NCBI GenBank assembly: GCA_001920875.1
Contig: MNKP01000054.1
Location: 1-52,193 of the forward strand
Direction of reading: 5' to 3'
Origin: Acidobacteria bacterium 13_1_20CM_2_55_15
Lineage (GTDB): Bacteria > Acidobacteriota > Terriglobia > 20CM-2-55-15
Length of the DNA stretch: 52,193 bases
Every line of letters begins with the position of its first letter. Positions within the stretch are counted from its first letter, which is position 1. The translations under genes were made by a program, and so were the position numbers. The notes under the pieces are model-generated. The model searched no databases, was not told the origin of the DNA, and saw only the letters and a program-made list of their open reading frames with translations. Below, in pieces: positions 14,965-24,322 of the stretch.

Positions 14965-17900
14965 CTATTGAACTGCTACCGTTAAACGATAGTCGCCGGA
15001 GTTGAATACGACATTACCGGTCTCGGCTTTGATATAGAAACCTCGAACTTCGACCACATATGTTCCGGCAGGAAGCCGAATCGAGATCAACTCGGATTGT
15101 CCATTCAATCCGCGGTCCGATCGGTCGAGCAAACGGCCATTCATGTCCATCAGGAAAATATCCAGGTCGTTTGCATTGGGATTGCCTGCCGGTCCGAGGC
15201 CGGTGATATCCATGCGGATCGACGCCGCACCTCCCGTCGTGGTGAAGGACCAGTAGTGTGACGACTGCATCAAGTTTGTTCGGTGCGGCGTGACCGAGTC
15301 CACGTAGCCGGTGACTGTATTTCCGGCCATGGGGCGAGGAAAGGGCATTGTGACGCTTGGTCTCACATTCGCCCGGAAATCAATCGAGCGCAATTGCGCC
15401 ACTGGCTGGAGCGCATCGATTGCGGCGGGATAACGAGCTGCGAAATGTTCCAGGAAATAAGGCAGGTAAACGAATCGGTCGTTTCGTAGATCCGAGAATG
15501 CCGTCCAAATCTCAGAAAAAGGATATCGAACGTTCCCGGTCGAGTCGCTTCCTTCGTAGAGCTCCCACAACAGGGTTCCGACTGAGGTTTCGCTCCAATA
15601 ACCTGGTCTGTCTCCCGCCGGAATTCTATCTCGGAGATCGAAGCGATAAACATTAACGCCACTTGGACCGCTGTCGTCACGCCAAATCGAGTCATTCCGG
15701 ACAACGGCCGAGAAGAAGTTGGCCCAGCCTTCGGACCATGCAACGCGCGGATCGAGAACATCGCCGAGATGCGTCTCACCGCCGGGGGAGTCATCGCGCG
15801 AGAACCTTGCGGCAATCATGTGTCCATACTCGTGAGCTATGACTGAATCATCGAACTCATCGGAGTCGTCATTACGATCGCCCAAAATATAAGCCGTATT
15901 GTTGGCGACATTGAAGAATGACGTGCCGACAAAGCCTTGTGCAATGTTACCGGTCCGCCTGGTATTCTTTGTGCTCCAAAAGATCGCCAGCGGCGGAGGG
16001 TCGATGGAAGGATCCGCCCCCCGGATTGTTTCATTAGCGCGCTGGACAATTTCGAGAATATTGAACGCCCCCGACACTCGCGAAGTATCAGCGAGCACCA
16101 CACCAAGATTAGGTTGGCGCCCATCAATGTCGATCGAAATCGGATAAATCGCATTGAGATTCGTGTTATCGGCGACGCGCAGGCCGGCAGTCCGCAACCG
16201 GCTTACAACACGCACGGTTAGATTCGCATCAAAGGACACTGGCACTTCGAAATGACCGGCTTGATCGGTTTGGGAGACGCTGACGATCGACTGCGACGAA
16301 CGGCTTAACACTTCGATGCGCGCATTGCGAATTGGGACCATCACCGGATGGTTAAGATCCAATCCCGCATCAGTGACGTCGATTTTCTGGTAGAAAGCTT
16401 GCCCTGAGATGTTCTGGACGAACAGATTATCCGAGGGCGCTACGCGTAACGTCACCGGATCCGATTCCATTCCGCCGCCTCGAACCCGTAAATTCACCAA
16501 GCCAGGCTCAATTGCCGGAATGTCGATCAGAAATATTCCGAACGGCGACTGACGCGAGGGCAAAACCTGATCACCAAGAAGGAATGTCCCATCTCCTGCT
16601 AGATTCTCAATCAAAAGGCGAAGTGTCGTGCCCGTCTGAACATATGCGGGTGGGTCGATAATTGTAATTTTCGGTGGCGCAACAGTCGGGTTAGGCGCAA
16701 AGGTGTCGGGCGGGCGGCTTGGCGCGATGCTTGAAGCAAAAGCGCCGCTGTTGGCCGCCAATATTCCCACCGAGTAAACGGGAAGCGACGACCGGATAAC
16801 AACGTAGCCGCTGGTCTGATCCGCGGCGTTCGGAAAGACATCCCGCATTACTGTTGACATTTTTGAATTCGAAGGCAGGTCGATCGATTTTTGCGCGGAT
16901 GTCGTGCCATCACCACGAACCAAAGAAATATCGAGGGTTGCCGCGATCGCCCAGGTGTTCACGACAAACAGACCTGTAGCTATATCGGATGTCTGGAAAA
17001 TTTGGGAGTAGAGCATCCGATCCACTGCCGTAGCCTGGAGTGGGATGGAAGTTAGAGCTCGATTGCCGTCAAGGATGAGAACGCCATTCAGTGGAACGTT
17101 CTGCGATTCGATCCGCAACCAACCATTCACGGTCGGCACAAAAGGCTGCCGAGTAATCGTCGATGTGTCTGCTGAAATCGAGCCGTTTCCCGGAACCGTA
17201 AAACTTCGGCCGGCGCTGACTGCCGCTCCTGTTTCCCCGAAGGCAGTAACGGTGACCGTTGTTGGAGATGCGGTCGGATTCGTGAGAACCAAGACAGGAT
17301 CAAAACCATTCCCCGATGTGAAGTGAGCCGCAATCCGCATTGATGCCGATTGATCCACCCGCTGTCCTGGAACGAACATCAGTGAACCTGAACGATTGAG
17401 AATTGCAGTTGCGGCAACGGGCACATTTGCAGAAATCCTCGCCGACAGAGTTTCGCTTGTTGGACTCGCCGTGAAAGCAGATGTCGAAAGCCTCAGAGCA
17501 GCATGCCCGGAGATTGTTTGTGAAAGCGTCGTGCCCGATTGTTCGCCGCCGGAGTTGAATAAGCTGAGTGTAACAGTACCATTGGTCGCAGCGGGATTCA
17601 CAATGGCGATCTCTGTTTTTGTGGTTTGATCATCGCGAATGACCGGAATGACCTGTGTCACCAGTGGCGGTGATGATTCCGCTACTCCTAGCATCGTCGC
17701 GAAATCACCCGAAAAGTAGGATCCGGATAGATTGGAGGTTGGACTCGTTACTTGAACCCACCCGTCGATTTTCGACGATGCGAAGAGATCGCTGGCCAGC
17801 ATCGAAATCTGGCCTTTTGGTGCCACACGGTAGCGGACCGGGTTCACCAAACCCGACGAGACCGGATTTCCATCCAATCCGAATACGGTAAATTGAACAT

Positions 17901-18072
17901 CCGCGTAATTAGATGTCGGATTGGTGACAGCGAATCCGCCGTTCAGCCGATCATTGACAGTCGCCCTCGCGAAGTTCAACACGCTCTGCGCGGACGTCGC
18001 CTGGGCCAATATAAGGGGGAGTCCCAGTGTGTAAACCGCGCGTAATAGTGTGTCGAGTTTAATCACACGCAT
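14965..18072 (-). CDS. large secreted zinc metalloprotease-like protein with beta-domain repeats and PPC-like tail
   Basis: 1035 aa. The N-terminal signal peptide (about 1-28, ending ATSAQS) predicts export. Residues about 30-480 are repeated immunoglobulin-like or beta-sandwich units, each with an NPT/NPA turn, a GxxG segment and a W-hydrophobic ending. A carboxypeptidase-regulatory-like segment follows (about 560-670). The zinc site is H747-E-Y-G-H751, with E781 of WSEGWANF as probable third ligand, a gluzincin pattern. Residues about 925-1035 resemble a PPC domain (YWSFTTTGGAASIRMDITG, then PAGTYVVEVRGF). The substrate is unknown. Upstream on the same strand is thrC, separated by a hairpin. 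Confidence 0.78.
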   Translation of the reverse strand: MRVIKLDTLLRAVYTLGLPLILAQATSAQSVLNFARATVNDRLNGGFAVTNPTSNYADVQFTVFGLDGNPVSSGLVNPVRYRVAPKGQISMLASDLFASSKIDGWVQVTSPTSNLSGSYFSGDFATMLGVAESSPPLVTQVIPVIRDDQTTKTEIAIVNPAATNGTVTLSLFNSGGEQSGTTLSQTISGHAALRLSTSAFTASPTSETLSARISANVPVAATAILNRSGSLMFVPGQRVDQSASMRIAAHFTSGNGFDPVLVLTNPTASPTTVTVTAFGETGAAVSAGRSFTVPGNGSISADTSTITRQPFVPTVNGWLRIESQNVPLNGVLILDGNRALTSIPLQATAVDRMLYSQIFQTSDIATGLFVVNTWAIAATLDISLVRGDGTTSAQKSIDLPSNSKMSTVMRDVFPNAADQTSGYVVIRSSLPVYSVGILAANSGAFASSIAPSRPPDTFAPNPTVAPPKITIIDPPAYVQTGTTLRLLIENLAGDGTFLLGDQVLPSRQSPFGIFLIDIPAIEPGLVNLRVRGGGMESDPVTLRVAPSDNLFVQNISGQAFYQKIDVTDAGLDLNHPVMVPIRNARIEVLSRSSQSIVSVSQTDQAGHFEVPVSFDANLTVRVVSRLRTAGLRVADNTNLNAIYPISIDIDGRQPNLGVVLADTSRVSGAFNILEIVQRANETIRGADPSIDPPPLAIFWSTKNTRRTGNIAQGFVGTSFFNVANNTAYILGDRNDDSDEFDDSVIAHEYGHMIAARFSRDDSPGGETHLGDVLDPRVAWSEGWANFFSAVVRNDSIWRDDSGPSGVNVYRFDLRDRIPAGDRPGYWSETSVGTLLWELYEGSDSTGNVRYPFSEIWTAFSDLRNDRFVYLPYFLEHFAARYPAAIDALQPVAQLRSIDFRANVRPSVTMPFPRPMAGNTVTGYVDSVTPHRTNLMQSSHYWSFTTTGGAASIRMDITGLGPAGNPNANDLDIFLMDMNGRLLDRSDRGLNGQSELISIRLPAGTYVVEVRGFYIKAETGNVVFNSGDYRLTVAVQ

Positions 18073-18088
18073 GTGTCGCGCCGCCGCA

Positions 18089-18110
18089 AGCGGCTGATTT
18101 TGCAGCCGCT
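18089..18110 (-). terminator. hairpin between thrC and the metalloprotease gene
   Basis: AGCGGCTG (18089-18096) pairs with CAGCCGCT (18103-18110) around a 6-nt loop, 20 bp past the thrC stop. No U-run follows, so termination is uncertain; it may instead protect or separate transcripts. Confidence 0.4.
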
Positions 18111-18129
18111 CCTTCTAACAGGCCTCCGA

Positions 18130-19434
18130 TCATGCAGGTATCCTGCCATTAATGGCAGCGCGAACGGCGGCGACGTCGGGAGGAACCTGGATGAGATTGT
18201 TCTGAAGCGTGGGATCGGCCTCCGGAAGCTGTCCCTGATGCAATTTCGTCTTGAATTCCGCGAATTTCAGACCATGAGCCGTGCTGATCACGATGACACG
18301 AGATGAGGGAGAAATCACGTTGGCTTTTACGAGCTTTATCGTCGCGGCCAGCGCTACCCCCGTTTGAGGATCGGTAAAGAATCCGAACCGGTCGACCTCG
18401 GCACAGGCAGCAACCAACTCGGCTTCGGTGGCTTGCTCGACAATGCCGTTAGTTGCGCGAAGCGCCTTTACTGCTTTTCCAAAACTGACGGGATTTCCAA
18501 TGCGGATAGCCGTCGCGTACGTGTTGGCGGCGGTGACCGGTTCGAACGTAACGAAATCCTCCCGAAACGATCGATAGAATGGATTCGCCCGGTCGGTTTG
18601 TGCACAGACAATGCGCGGGAGGCGATCGATGATGCCCATCTCGCGCATCAGTAGAAATCCGTTTCCGATGGCCGACACGTTGCCGAGATTTCCGCCGGGA
18701 ACAATCACAAAATCCGGTACTTGCCAGTCCAGTTGTTGAACGATCTCGAAGCTGATTGTCTTCTGGCCTTCCACGCGAAGCGAATTCATGGAATTCGCCA
18801 GATAGATCGAGCTGTCCTTAGTGATTTCCTGGACGATCCTCATGCATCCGTCGAAGTCGGTATCGATGGAGATCGTGATGGCGTTATTCGCCACAGGCTG
18901 AATAAGCTGTGCAATAGAAACCTTATCCTTCGGCAGGAAAACAATGGCTGGAATCCCCGCGGCAGCACAATAGGCCGAAAGGGCCGCAGAAGTATCTCCA
19001 GTCGATGCGCAAGCGACTGCGCGAATGCGCGATCGTATTTGATTCACTGAAGAAACCAGAACGGTCATCCCCAGATCTTTGAATGAACCCGTATGAGAAG
19101 TGCCGCACTGTTTGATGTGGATTTGATCGATCCCAAGATGTTTTGCCAATCGCTCTGATTTGATCAATGGCGAATTCCCCTCGCCAAGGGAGACGATGTT
19201 TTTTTCCTCAACCTCGGGAAGAACCACCTCTTTCTTGGACCAAACGCCACTGGCGCGCCCAAGGCGCGAATCGAACAGCCGTTTCCATTCGGCCGGGGGA
19301 ATTTGTCTCAGCGCTTTGACGTCATGACGAACTTCGAGAAGACCACCGCACAACTCACATCGATAAACAATCTGGTCAAGCCGGTGGCGGACATTACATC
19401 CTCGAAAACATTCGAACCACGCATGAAACGTCAT
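18130..19434 (-). CDS. thrC: threonine synthase
   Basis: 434 aa PLP enzyme converting O-phosphohomoserine to threonine. An N-terminal zinc-ribbon-like segment (C9, C13, C28 and C31 region: FRGCN, YRCELCG) precedes the fold-type II core. The PLP Lys lies in HTGSFKDLGM, the phosphate loop is in PGGNLGNVSAIGNG, and CASTGDTSAALSAYCAAAG is conserved. No hom or thrB is adjacent. Lon is encoded upstream on the same strand, with a family E palindrome between them. Confidence 0.93.
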   Translation of the reverse strand: MTFHAWFECFRGCNVRHRLDQIVYRCELCGGLLEVRHDVKALRQIPPAEWKRLFDSRLGRASGVWSKKEVVLPEVEEKNIVSLGEGNSPLIKSERLAKHLGIDQIHIKQCGTSHTGSFKDLGMTVLVSSVNQIRSRIRAVACASTGDTSAALSAYCAAAGIPAIVFLPKDKVSIAQLIQPVANNAITISIDTDFDGCMRIVQEITKDSSIYLANSMNSLRVEGQKTISFEIVQQLDWQVPDFVIVPGGNLGNVSAIGNGFLLMREMGIIDRLPRIVCAQTDRANPFYRSFREDFVTFEPVTAANTYATAIRIGNPVSFGKAVKALRATNGIVEQATEAELVAACAEVDRFGFFTDPQTGVALAATIKLVKANVISPSSRVIVISTAHGLKFAEFKTKLHQGQLPEADPTLQNNLIQVPPDVAAVRAAINGRIPA

Positions 19435-19559
19435 GTTTGAAAGCTGATCAAAGGGCAGGTACTCTCGCAGCGAATTCCAATGAGTCGTTTATGATATCGG
19501 CAGCCTGGCTATAGGTCAATGGCACTGAAGAGAGAGGTGCAATATAAGAGAGAGTATTT

Positions 19560-19626
19560 GCCACAAAGAGGCACAAAAAAACCAAGAATCCAAAGAAGTT
19601 CTGTGATTCCTGTGCCTCTTTGTGGT
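19560..19626. repeat. AT-rich palindromic repeat family E, copy 2
   Basis: GCCACAAAGAGGCACAAAAA (from 19560) pairs with CCTGTGCCTCTTTGTGG (to 19626). It shares its arms with the copy at 9181-9258 and lies between lon and thrC. Confidence 0.8.
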
Positions 19627-19630
19627 TATT

Positions 19631-22048
19631 TTATATCGCCTGCTGAACGGGCTCCGTAGGTACTACCCGCAAAACCGGCTTCTCAAAAGCCAGATTTAAT
19701 ACTTCTTCAATCGTCTTGACGTAATGGATTTTGATTTCCCGTAGCAGTTCCGGCTGGATGTCCTCCTTCACATTCTTTTCGTTATGAGCTGGAAGAATTA
19801 GTTCTTCGATTTTCGCGCGCCGGGCGGCCAGAACCTTTTCCTTAATGCCACCAACGGGAAGCACATGCCCGCTCAACGTGATTTCTCCGGTCATTGCTAG
19901 CTTTGGCCGGATTGGTGTACCCGTGAGCGCCGAGACCAGCGCTGTGACCATGGTGACTCCCGCTGAAGGGCCGTCCTTTGGAATGGAGCCGGCAGGCACG
20001 TGGACGTGAACGTCTTTTTCCTTATAGAAGTCTGCTTCCAAGCCGAGCTCGCTAGCGTAAGACCGCACCCAGGTCAGAGCGGCCTTCGTTGACTCTTGCA
20101 TGACGTCGCCAACCTGGCCCGTAACCGTCAGATGCCGCGCTCCCTTGGAAATATTCGCTTCGACAAAGAGAATGTCTCCGCCGACAGGTGTCCATGCCAG
20201 GCCGATGACCACGCCGGGGCGTTTCACCCGCTCTTCGACTTCTTCCTCGAGCTGATATTTCGGAGCCCCGAGCAGCTCCATAACAACTTGAGGTGTAACG
20301 AGGAGTTTCGGCTCCTTCCCTTCCAAAAGACGGCGGGCGTGTTTGCGGCAGATACTGGTTATCTGGCGTTCGAGATTTCGGACGCCAGTTTCGCGCGTGT
20401 AATGTCTGACGATGAAGTGAATCGTCTCATCTTGAAACTCAATTTGATCCGGCTGCAATCCGCTGTTTTCGCGACTACGGGGCACCAGGTAATTTCGCGC
20501 GATCTGAACCTTCTCTTCCTCGGTGTATCCCGGCAGTTCGATCACTTCCATGCGGTCACGTAGCGCGCTTGGAACCGTATCGAGCACATTGGCTGTTGTA
20601 ATGAAGAAGACGCGAGACAAATCGAAGGCCACGTCCAGGTAGTGGTCACGGAAGGCGACGTTTTGTTCGGGATCGAGAACTTCAAGAAGTGCCGATGCCG
20701 GATCACCGCGGAAATCCGCGCCAAGCTTGTCGATCTCGTCAAGCATGAAGACGGGATCGCGCGAGCCCGCTCGGCGAATGTTTTGAATGATCTGTCCCGG
20801 CAGAGCCCCGATATAGGTCCGCCGGTGGCCACGGATCTCGGCTTCATCACGCATGCCGCCGAGCGAGATACGGACGAATTTGCGGCCCATGGCTCCAGCG
20901 ATCGACCGGCCGAGCGAAGTTTTCCCTACACCCGGCGGTCCCACGAAGCACAGGATAGGCGCTTTACCTTGCGGCCGCAGCTCGAGAACGGCCAGGTATT
21001 CGAGGATCCGCTCTTTAATTTTTTCCAGATCATAGTGATCGCGATCGAGGACTTCCCGGGCTTTGATAATATCGATTTTCTCCGTTGTCAGAACACTCCA
21101 AGGCAGCGTGACCAGCCAGTCCAGATACGTTCGTGTGACTGTGTACTCGGCGGCCGCCGGCGACATCCGGCCTAAACGCCCCAATTCCCGCTCGGCTTCT
21201 TTTTTGGCCTCCTCCGTCATTCCAGCTGCTTCGATTTTTTGCCGCAACTCTTCGATTTCACGCTGTGTGTCGTCGGCTTCGCCAAGCTCGCGCTGAATGG
21301 CACGGAGCTGCTCGCGCAGGAAATACTCGCGCTGGCTCTTCCCGACCTCTTCCTGTACCTGGTTCTGGATTTTGCTGCGCAGTTCGAGCACCTCGAGTTC
21401 TTTTGCCAGCTCGGTATTGAGAAATTCCAGACGTTTTCTTACTTGTATCTGTTCGAGCACGAATTGCTTCGACACAATCGAGAGGTTCGGCAGATTCGTC
21501 GCAATGTAATCGGCAAGCCGGCCGGCGTCTTCGATATTGATCACGATAGTTTGCAAATCGTCCGGTAGTTGTGGTGACAGTTTGATGATGCGCTCGAATT
21601 GACTCACGACCGTTCGACGTAGCGCCTGGAAATCGACGCCTGATTCATCTTCTTTTTCATCGCCAAGTACGGAGATGTTTGCGCGCAGGTACGGCTCGAA
21701 TTGGACGAATTCATCGATGTGGGTCCGTGAAACACCCATGATAATGACGAACAGATTCCCTTCGGGCGTTTTCATTACGCGATGCACCATGCTCACGGTT
21801 CCGATGTCGTAGAGGTCGCCTGGTCCAGGCGCATCGACGCGTTTGTCCCGCTGAGTCAGTACGACGAGCATACCGTCGCCTTGCTGAACGTCATTAATGA
21901 GCCGAACCGAGCTTTCACGTCCAACCGTCAGCGGGATCACCGCATTAGGAAAAATCACCGCATCGCGGACAGGCAGAATTGGCAGTTGTGCGGGAATGGT
22001 TTGGATCTTTTGCTGGATGTCATCAAGCTGTTCCAAGTCGCGTTTCAT
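19631..22048 (-). CDS. lon: ATP-dependent protease Lon
   Basis: 805 aa, normal for bacterial Lon. Order: N-terminal LON substrate-binding domain (about 18-210), coiled-coil region (about 215-310), AAA+ module with Walker A at 370-377 (GPPGVGKT, K376) and Walker B FMLDEIDK, and a C-terminal serine protease with the Ser-Lys dyad S695 (DGPSAG) and K738 (GGIKEK). It degrades misfolded and regulatory proteins in the cytosol. Its ATG lies 32 bp from the divergent MFS start; a CATAAC on the lon strand overlaps the MFS -10 box. No heat-shock element was identified. Confidence 0.97.
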   Translation of the reverse strand: MKRDLEQLDDIQQKIQTIPAQLPILPVRDAVIFPNAVIPLTVGRESSVRLINDVQQGDGMLVVLTQRDKRVDAPGPGDLYDIGTVSMVHRVMKTPEGNLFVIIMGVSRTHIDEFVQFEPYLRANISVLGDEKEDESGVDFQALRRTVVSQFERIIKLSPQLPDDLQTIVINIEDAGRLADYIATNLPNLSIVSKQFVLEQIQVRKRLEFLNTELAKELEVLELRSKIQNQVQEEVGKSQREYFLREQLRAIQRELGEADDTQREIEELRQKIEAAGMTEEAKKEAERELGRLGRMSPAAAEYTVTRTYLDWLVTLPWSVLTTEKIDIIKAREVLDRDHYDLEKIKERILEYLAVLELRPQGKAPILCFVGPPGVGKTSLGRSIAGAMGRKFVRISLGGMRDEAEIRGHRRTYIGALPGQIIQNIRRAGSRDPVFMLDEIDKLGADFRGDPASALLEVLDPEQNVAFRDHYLDVAFDLSRVFFITTANVLDTVPSALRDRMEVIELPGYTEEEKVQIARNYLVPRSRENSGLQPDQIEFQDETIHFIVRHYTRETGVRNLERQITSICRKHARRLLEGKEPKLLVTPQVVMELLGAPKYQLEEEVEERVKRPGVVIGLAWTPVGGDILFVEANISKGARHLTVTGQVGDVMQESTKAALTWVRSYASELGLEADFYKEKDVHVHVPAGSIPKDGPSAGVTMVTALVSALTGTPIRPKLAMTGEITLSGHVLPVGGIKEKVLAARRAKIEELILPAHNEKNVKEDIQPELLREIKIHYVKTIEEVLNLAFEKPVLRVVPTEPVQQAI

Positions 22049-22067
22049 GGCTCAATCCGAAATTTGT

Positions 22068-22073
22068 TATGAT
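22068..22073 (+). promoter_or_regulatory. -10 box of the MFS gene with leaderless spacing
   Basis: TATGAT is followed by exactly 6 nt and a GTG start at 22080. The same bases read as CATAAC (22072-22067) on the lon strand, so both genes may share this element. Confidence 0.5.
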
Positions 22074-22079
22074 CCGCGC

Positions 22080-23249
22080 GTGTCCGGCGAAAGACGTTTT
22101 CAGTGGAACGTTGCGCTCATTCTCTTTGGCGTACTCTTTCTGGGAGTTTCGGATACGCAATTGGTGGCTCCGCTTTTGCCACTGATCGCGTCGGACCTTG
22201 GCATCACACCCGGGCACGCCGGAATCATCGTTACGACCTACTCGCTCGCCGCCGCAGCCTTCGCGTTGTTTGTTGGACCCGTTTCCGATCGTGTTGGCCG
22301 GAAGAAAGTCTTGGTCTCCGGCCTTGCTGTTTTCAGCCTTGCTTCCTTCTTTACATATCACGTTTCGACGTTTGGCGCCTTAGTGATTCTACGCGCGCTG
22401 ACGGGATTGGCTGCAGGCACTTTGTCCACGTCTGCCTTGTCCTTTGCGGGCGATTACTATCCGTACGAAGAACGTGGCCGAGCTATGGGTATTTTATCGA
22501 TGGGGTATTTCGTGGCTTTCGTCGCTGGTGTACCTGCAGGGGCTCTGGCTGCATCCCGCCTGGGATGGCATTGGGTATTCGCTTGCCTATCAGCCGGAGC
22601 AGGTGCAATGTTTGCCATTGCGGTCATCCAGCTTCCTTCGCGGCCGATCTCGGCCCCATCGGAATGGCGACCGGCCGGATTACTCGATCATTTTAGAAAG
22701 CCCGACAGATTTGCGGGGATGATCGCGGCCTTACTCACCTCAGGTGGTATCGTTGGGTTTTTGACATACACCGGCGCGTGGTTAAAAACCACCTATGACA
22801 TCGGCGTCGACCGAATCGGACTGTTATTCATGGTTTCAGGCGCCGCTGCCATTGCCGCCTCTCCGGTATCGGGCTGGCTTTCCGATCACGCCGGTAAACG
22901 AAATGTCATTGTGTGGTCGAATATCGTACTCGCGCTGCTCTTCGTAATTGTCGCGAGAACGGAGTCAGGCGTGTGGCTTGTGATGGGAATCGCGACCCTC
23001 AGCATTGCGGCGTCAGCCCGGCAAGCGCCGCTGCACGCGCTGACGACCGAAATCGTTGTCCCCGAGATTCGTGGCGAATACATTGCCCTCCGCAATGCAT
23101 TTTCGCAGCTCGGGATTGCGGCGATCGCCGCCGTCGCTGCTCCTGCATTTGACCGACGAGGCTTCTCCGCAGTTGCTGCAATTGCTGCCTTCGCGACATT
23201 GCTGATTCCAATCTGCTGTATCTGGCTGAAGGAACCTGATAGAGCTTGA
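22080..23249 (+). CDS. MFS transporter
   Basis: 389 aa, about 12 hydrophobic segments, major facilitator superfamily. The first loop carries GPVSDRVGRKKVLVSG, the family's loop 2-3 signature, and a second copy-like motif is SGWLSDHAGKRN. The start is uncertain. GTG at 22080 is preferred because TATGAT lies 6 nt upstream, as at other starts here; an in-frame ATG at 22047 would overlap the lon start codon. It resembles drug/sugar-efflux DHA1-type carriers, but the substrate cannot be told. No regulator is adjacent. Confidence 0.82.
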   Translation: MSGERRFQWNVALILFGVLFLGVSDTQLVAPLLPLIASDLGITPGHAGIIVTTYSLAAAAFALFVGPVSDRVGRKKVLVSGLAVFSLASFFTYHVSTFGALVILRALTGLAAGTLSTSALSFAGDYYPYEERGRAMGILSMGYFVAFVAGVPAGALAASRLGWHWVFACLSAGAGAMFAIAVIQLPSRPISAPSEWRPAGLLDHFRKPDRFAGMIAALLTSGGIVGFLTYTGAWLKTTYDIGVDRIGLLFMVSGAAAIAASPVSGWLSDHAGKRNVIVWSNIVLALLFVIVARTESGVWLVMGIATLSIAASARQAPLHALTTEIVVPEIRGEYIALRNAFSQLGIAAIAAVAAPAFDRRGFSAVAAIAAFATLLIPICCIWLKEPDRA

Positions 23250-23250
23250 G

Positions 23251-23270
23251 ACCCTCTCCCAGGAGAGGGT
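23251..23270. repeat. palindromic repeat family B, minimal copy 2
   Basis: ACCCTCTCCC and AGGAGAGGGT form a 20-bp near-perfect hairpin directly after the MFS stop. It is probably a terminator or REP unit. Confidence 0.65.
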
Positions 23271-23284
23271 GTTATCCTAGGCCT

Positions 23285-24238
23285 ATGCCGGCCAACCTTA
23301 CGCCTCAATATATCGAGGCCGAAAAGCGATTCAAGCACGCCGGATCCGTCGAGGAGAAGATCGCCGCCCTGGAAGAGATGATGGCGACCATCCCCAAGCA
23401 CAAGGGAACCGAAAAGCTGCAAGCCGATCTGAAAAAGAAGATGTCGGCCTTAAGAAAGGAAACCGAGCATCAGAAGAAATCCGGGCGGAGAGACTCCTTT
23501 CTGGTCGAGCGTGAAGGGGCGCGACAGCTTGCGATGGTCGGAGCCCCGAATTCCGGGAAATCGTGTCTGCTAAGAGCGCTCACCAACGCCTGTCCCGAAG
23601 TGGCCGAATATCCCTACACCACACGGATTCCAATCCCGGGCATGCTGGTCTACGAAAACGTTCGACTGCAGTTGGTCGATCTACCACCAATCTCGCGGGA
23701 ATATACCGAGCCGTGGGTTCCACAGATTATCCGGAACGCCGATGCTGTACTGTGGATTGTCGACTTGTCCGATGACGACGTACTTGAAAGACTCGAGGAA
23801 ACGAGTGCGGTTTTGACGGCGACGCATGTGGATATTCAAACGATGAAAGTGCTCGTGGCGGCTAACAAAAAGGATTCGCGCGGAGCTGACGACCGGCTTG
23901 CCGTTGTGAAGGAAACGCGTTACGGCCGGTTTCCATTGATAACCATTTCAGCGGCTGCGGCGTCCGCTGAGGAGATAGCAGAGTTCAAGAGAGTTGTGTA
24001 CGATTTCCTGAATGTCGTCCGAGTGTATACGAAAGCGCCAGGGAAAAAGCCGGATTTCACGGATCCCTACGTCGTTGCCAGAGGAAGTACAGTCTTGGAT
24101 GTTGCCGAAAAGGTCCATCGTGACTTCGTTGCGAATCTGAAATACGCCCGAATTTGGGGCGAAGGGAAAACAGACGGAATTATGGTGCCGCGCGATTTCG
24201 TGATCGACGATGGCGACGTCCTGGAGTTGCATGTATGA
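23285..24238 (+). CDS. OBG/DRG-like GTPase with TGS domain
   Basis: 317 aa. A charged helical N-terminus (about 8-70) precedes a GTPase domain with P-loop GAPNSGKS (86-93), G3 at D132-L-P-P and G4 NKKD (194-197). The C-terminal TGS domain (about 245-317) ends in VPRDFVIDDGDVLELHV. The organisation matches archaeal/eukaryotic DRG and bacterial Obg relatives, which act on ribosomes or translation. G3 normally reads DxxG; here the Gly is Pro. The start at 23285 places the first helix at the N-terminus and avoids the repeat upstream. The final codons overlap a short ATG frame that may be the remnant start of the next gene. Confidence 0.82.
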   Translation: MPANLTPQYIEAEKRFKHAGSVEEKIAALEEMMATIPKHKGTEKLQADLKKKMSALRKETEHQKKSGRRDSFLVEREGARQLAMVGAPNSGKSCLLRALTNACPEVAEYPYTTRIPIPGMLVYENVRLQLVDLPPISREYTEPWVPQIIRNADAVLWIVDLSDDDVLERLEETSAVLTATHVDIQTMKVLVAANKKDSRGADDRLAVVKETRYGRFPLITISAAAASAEEIAEFKRVVYDFLNVVRVYTKAPGKKPDFTDPYVVARGSTVLDVAEKVHRDFVANLKYARIWGEGKTDGIMVPRDFVIDDGDVLELHV

Positions 24239-24322
24239 AGAACTTCAGACTTCTCGCAGCCCCCGGAAGTCAGCTGGGCTTCAACGTCTGCAGGGATATC
24301 GACGGCTGTTCCTCCCCCGGGG

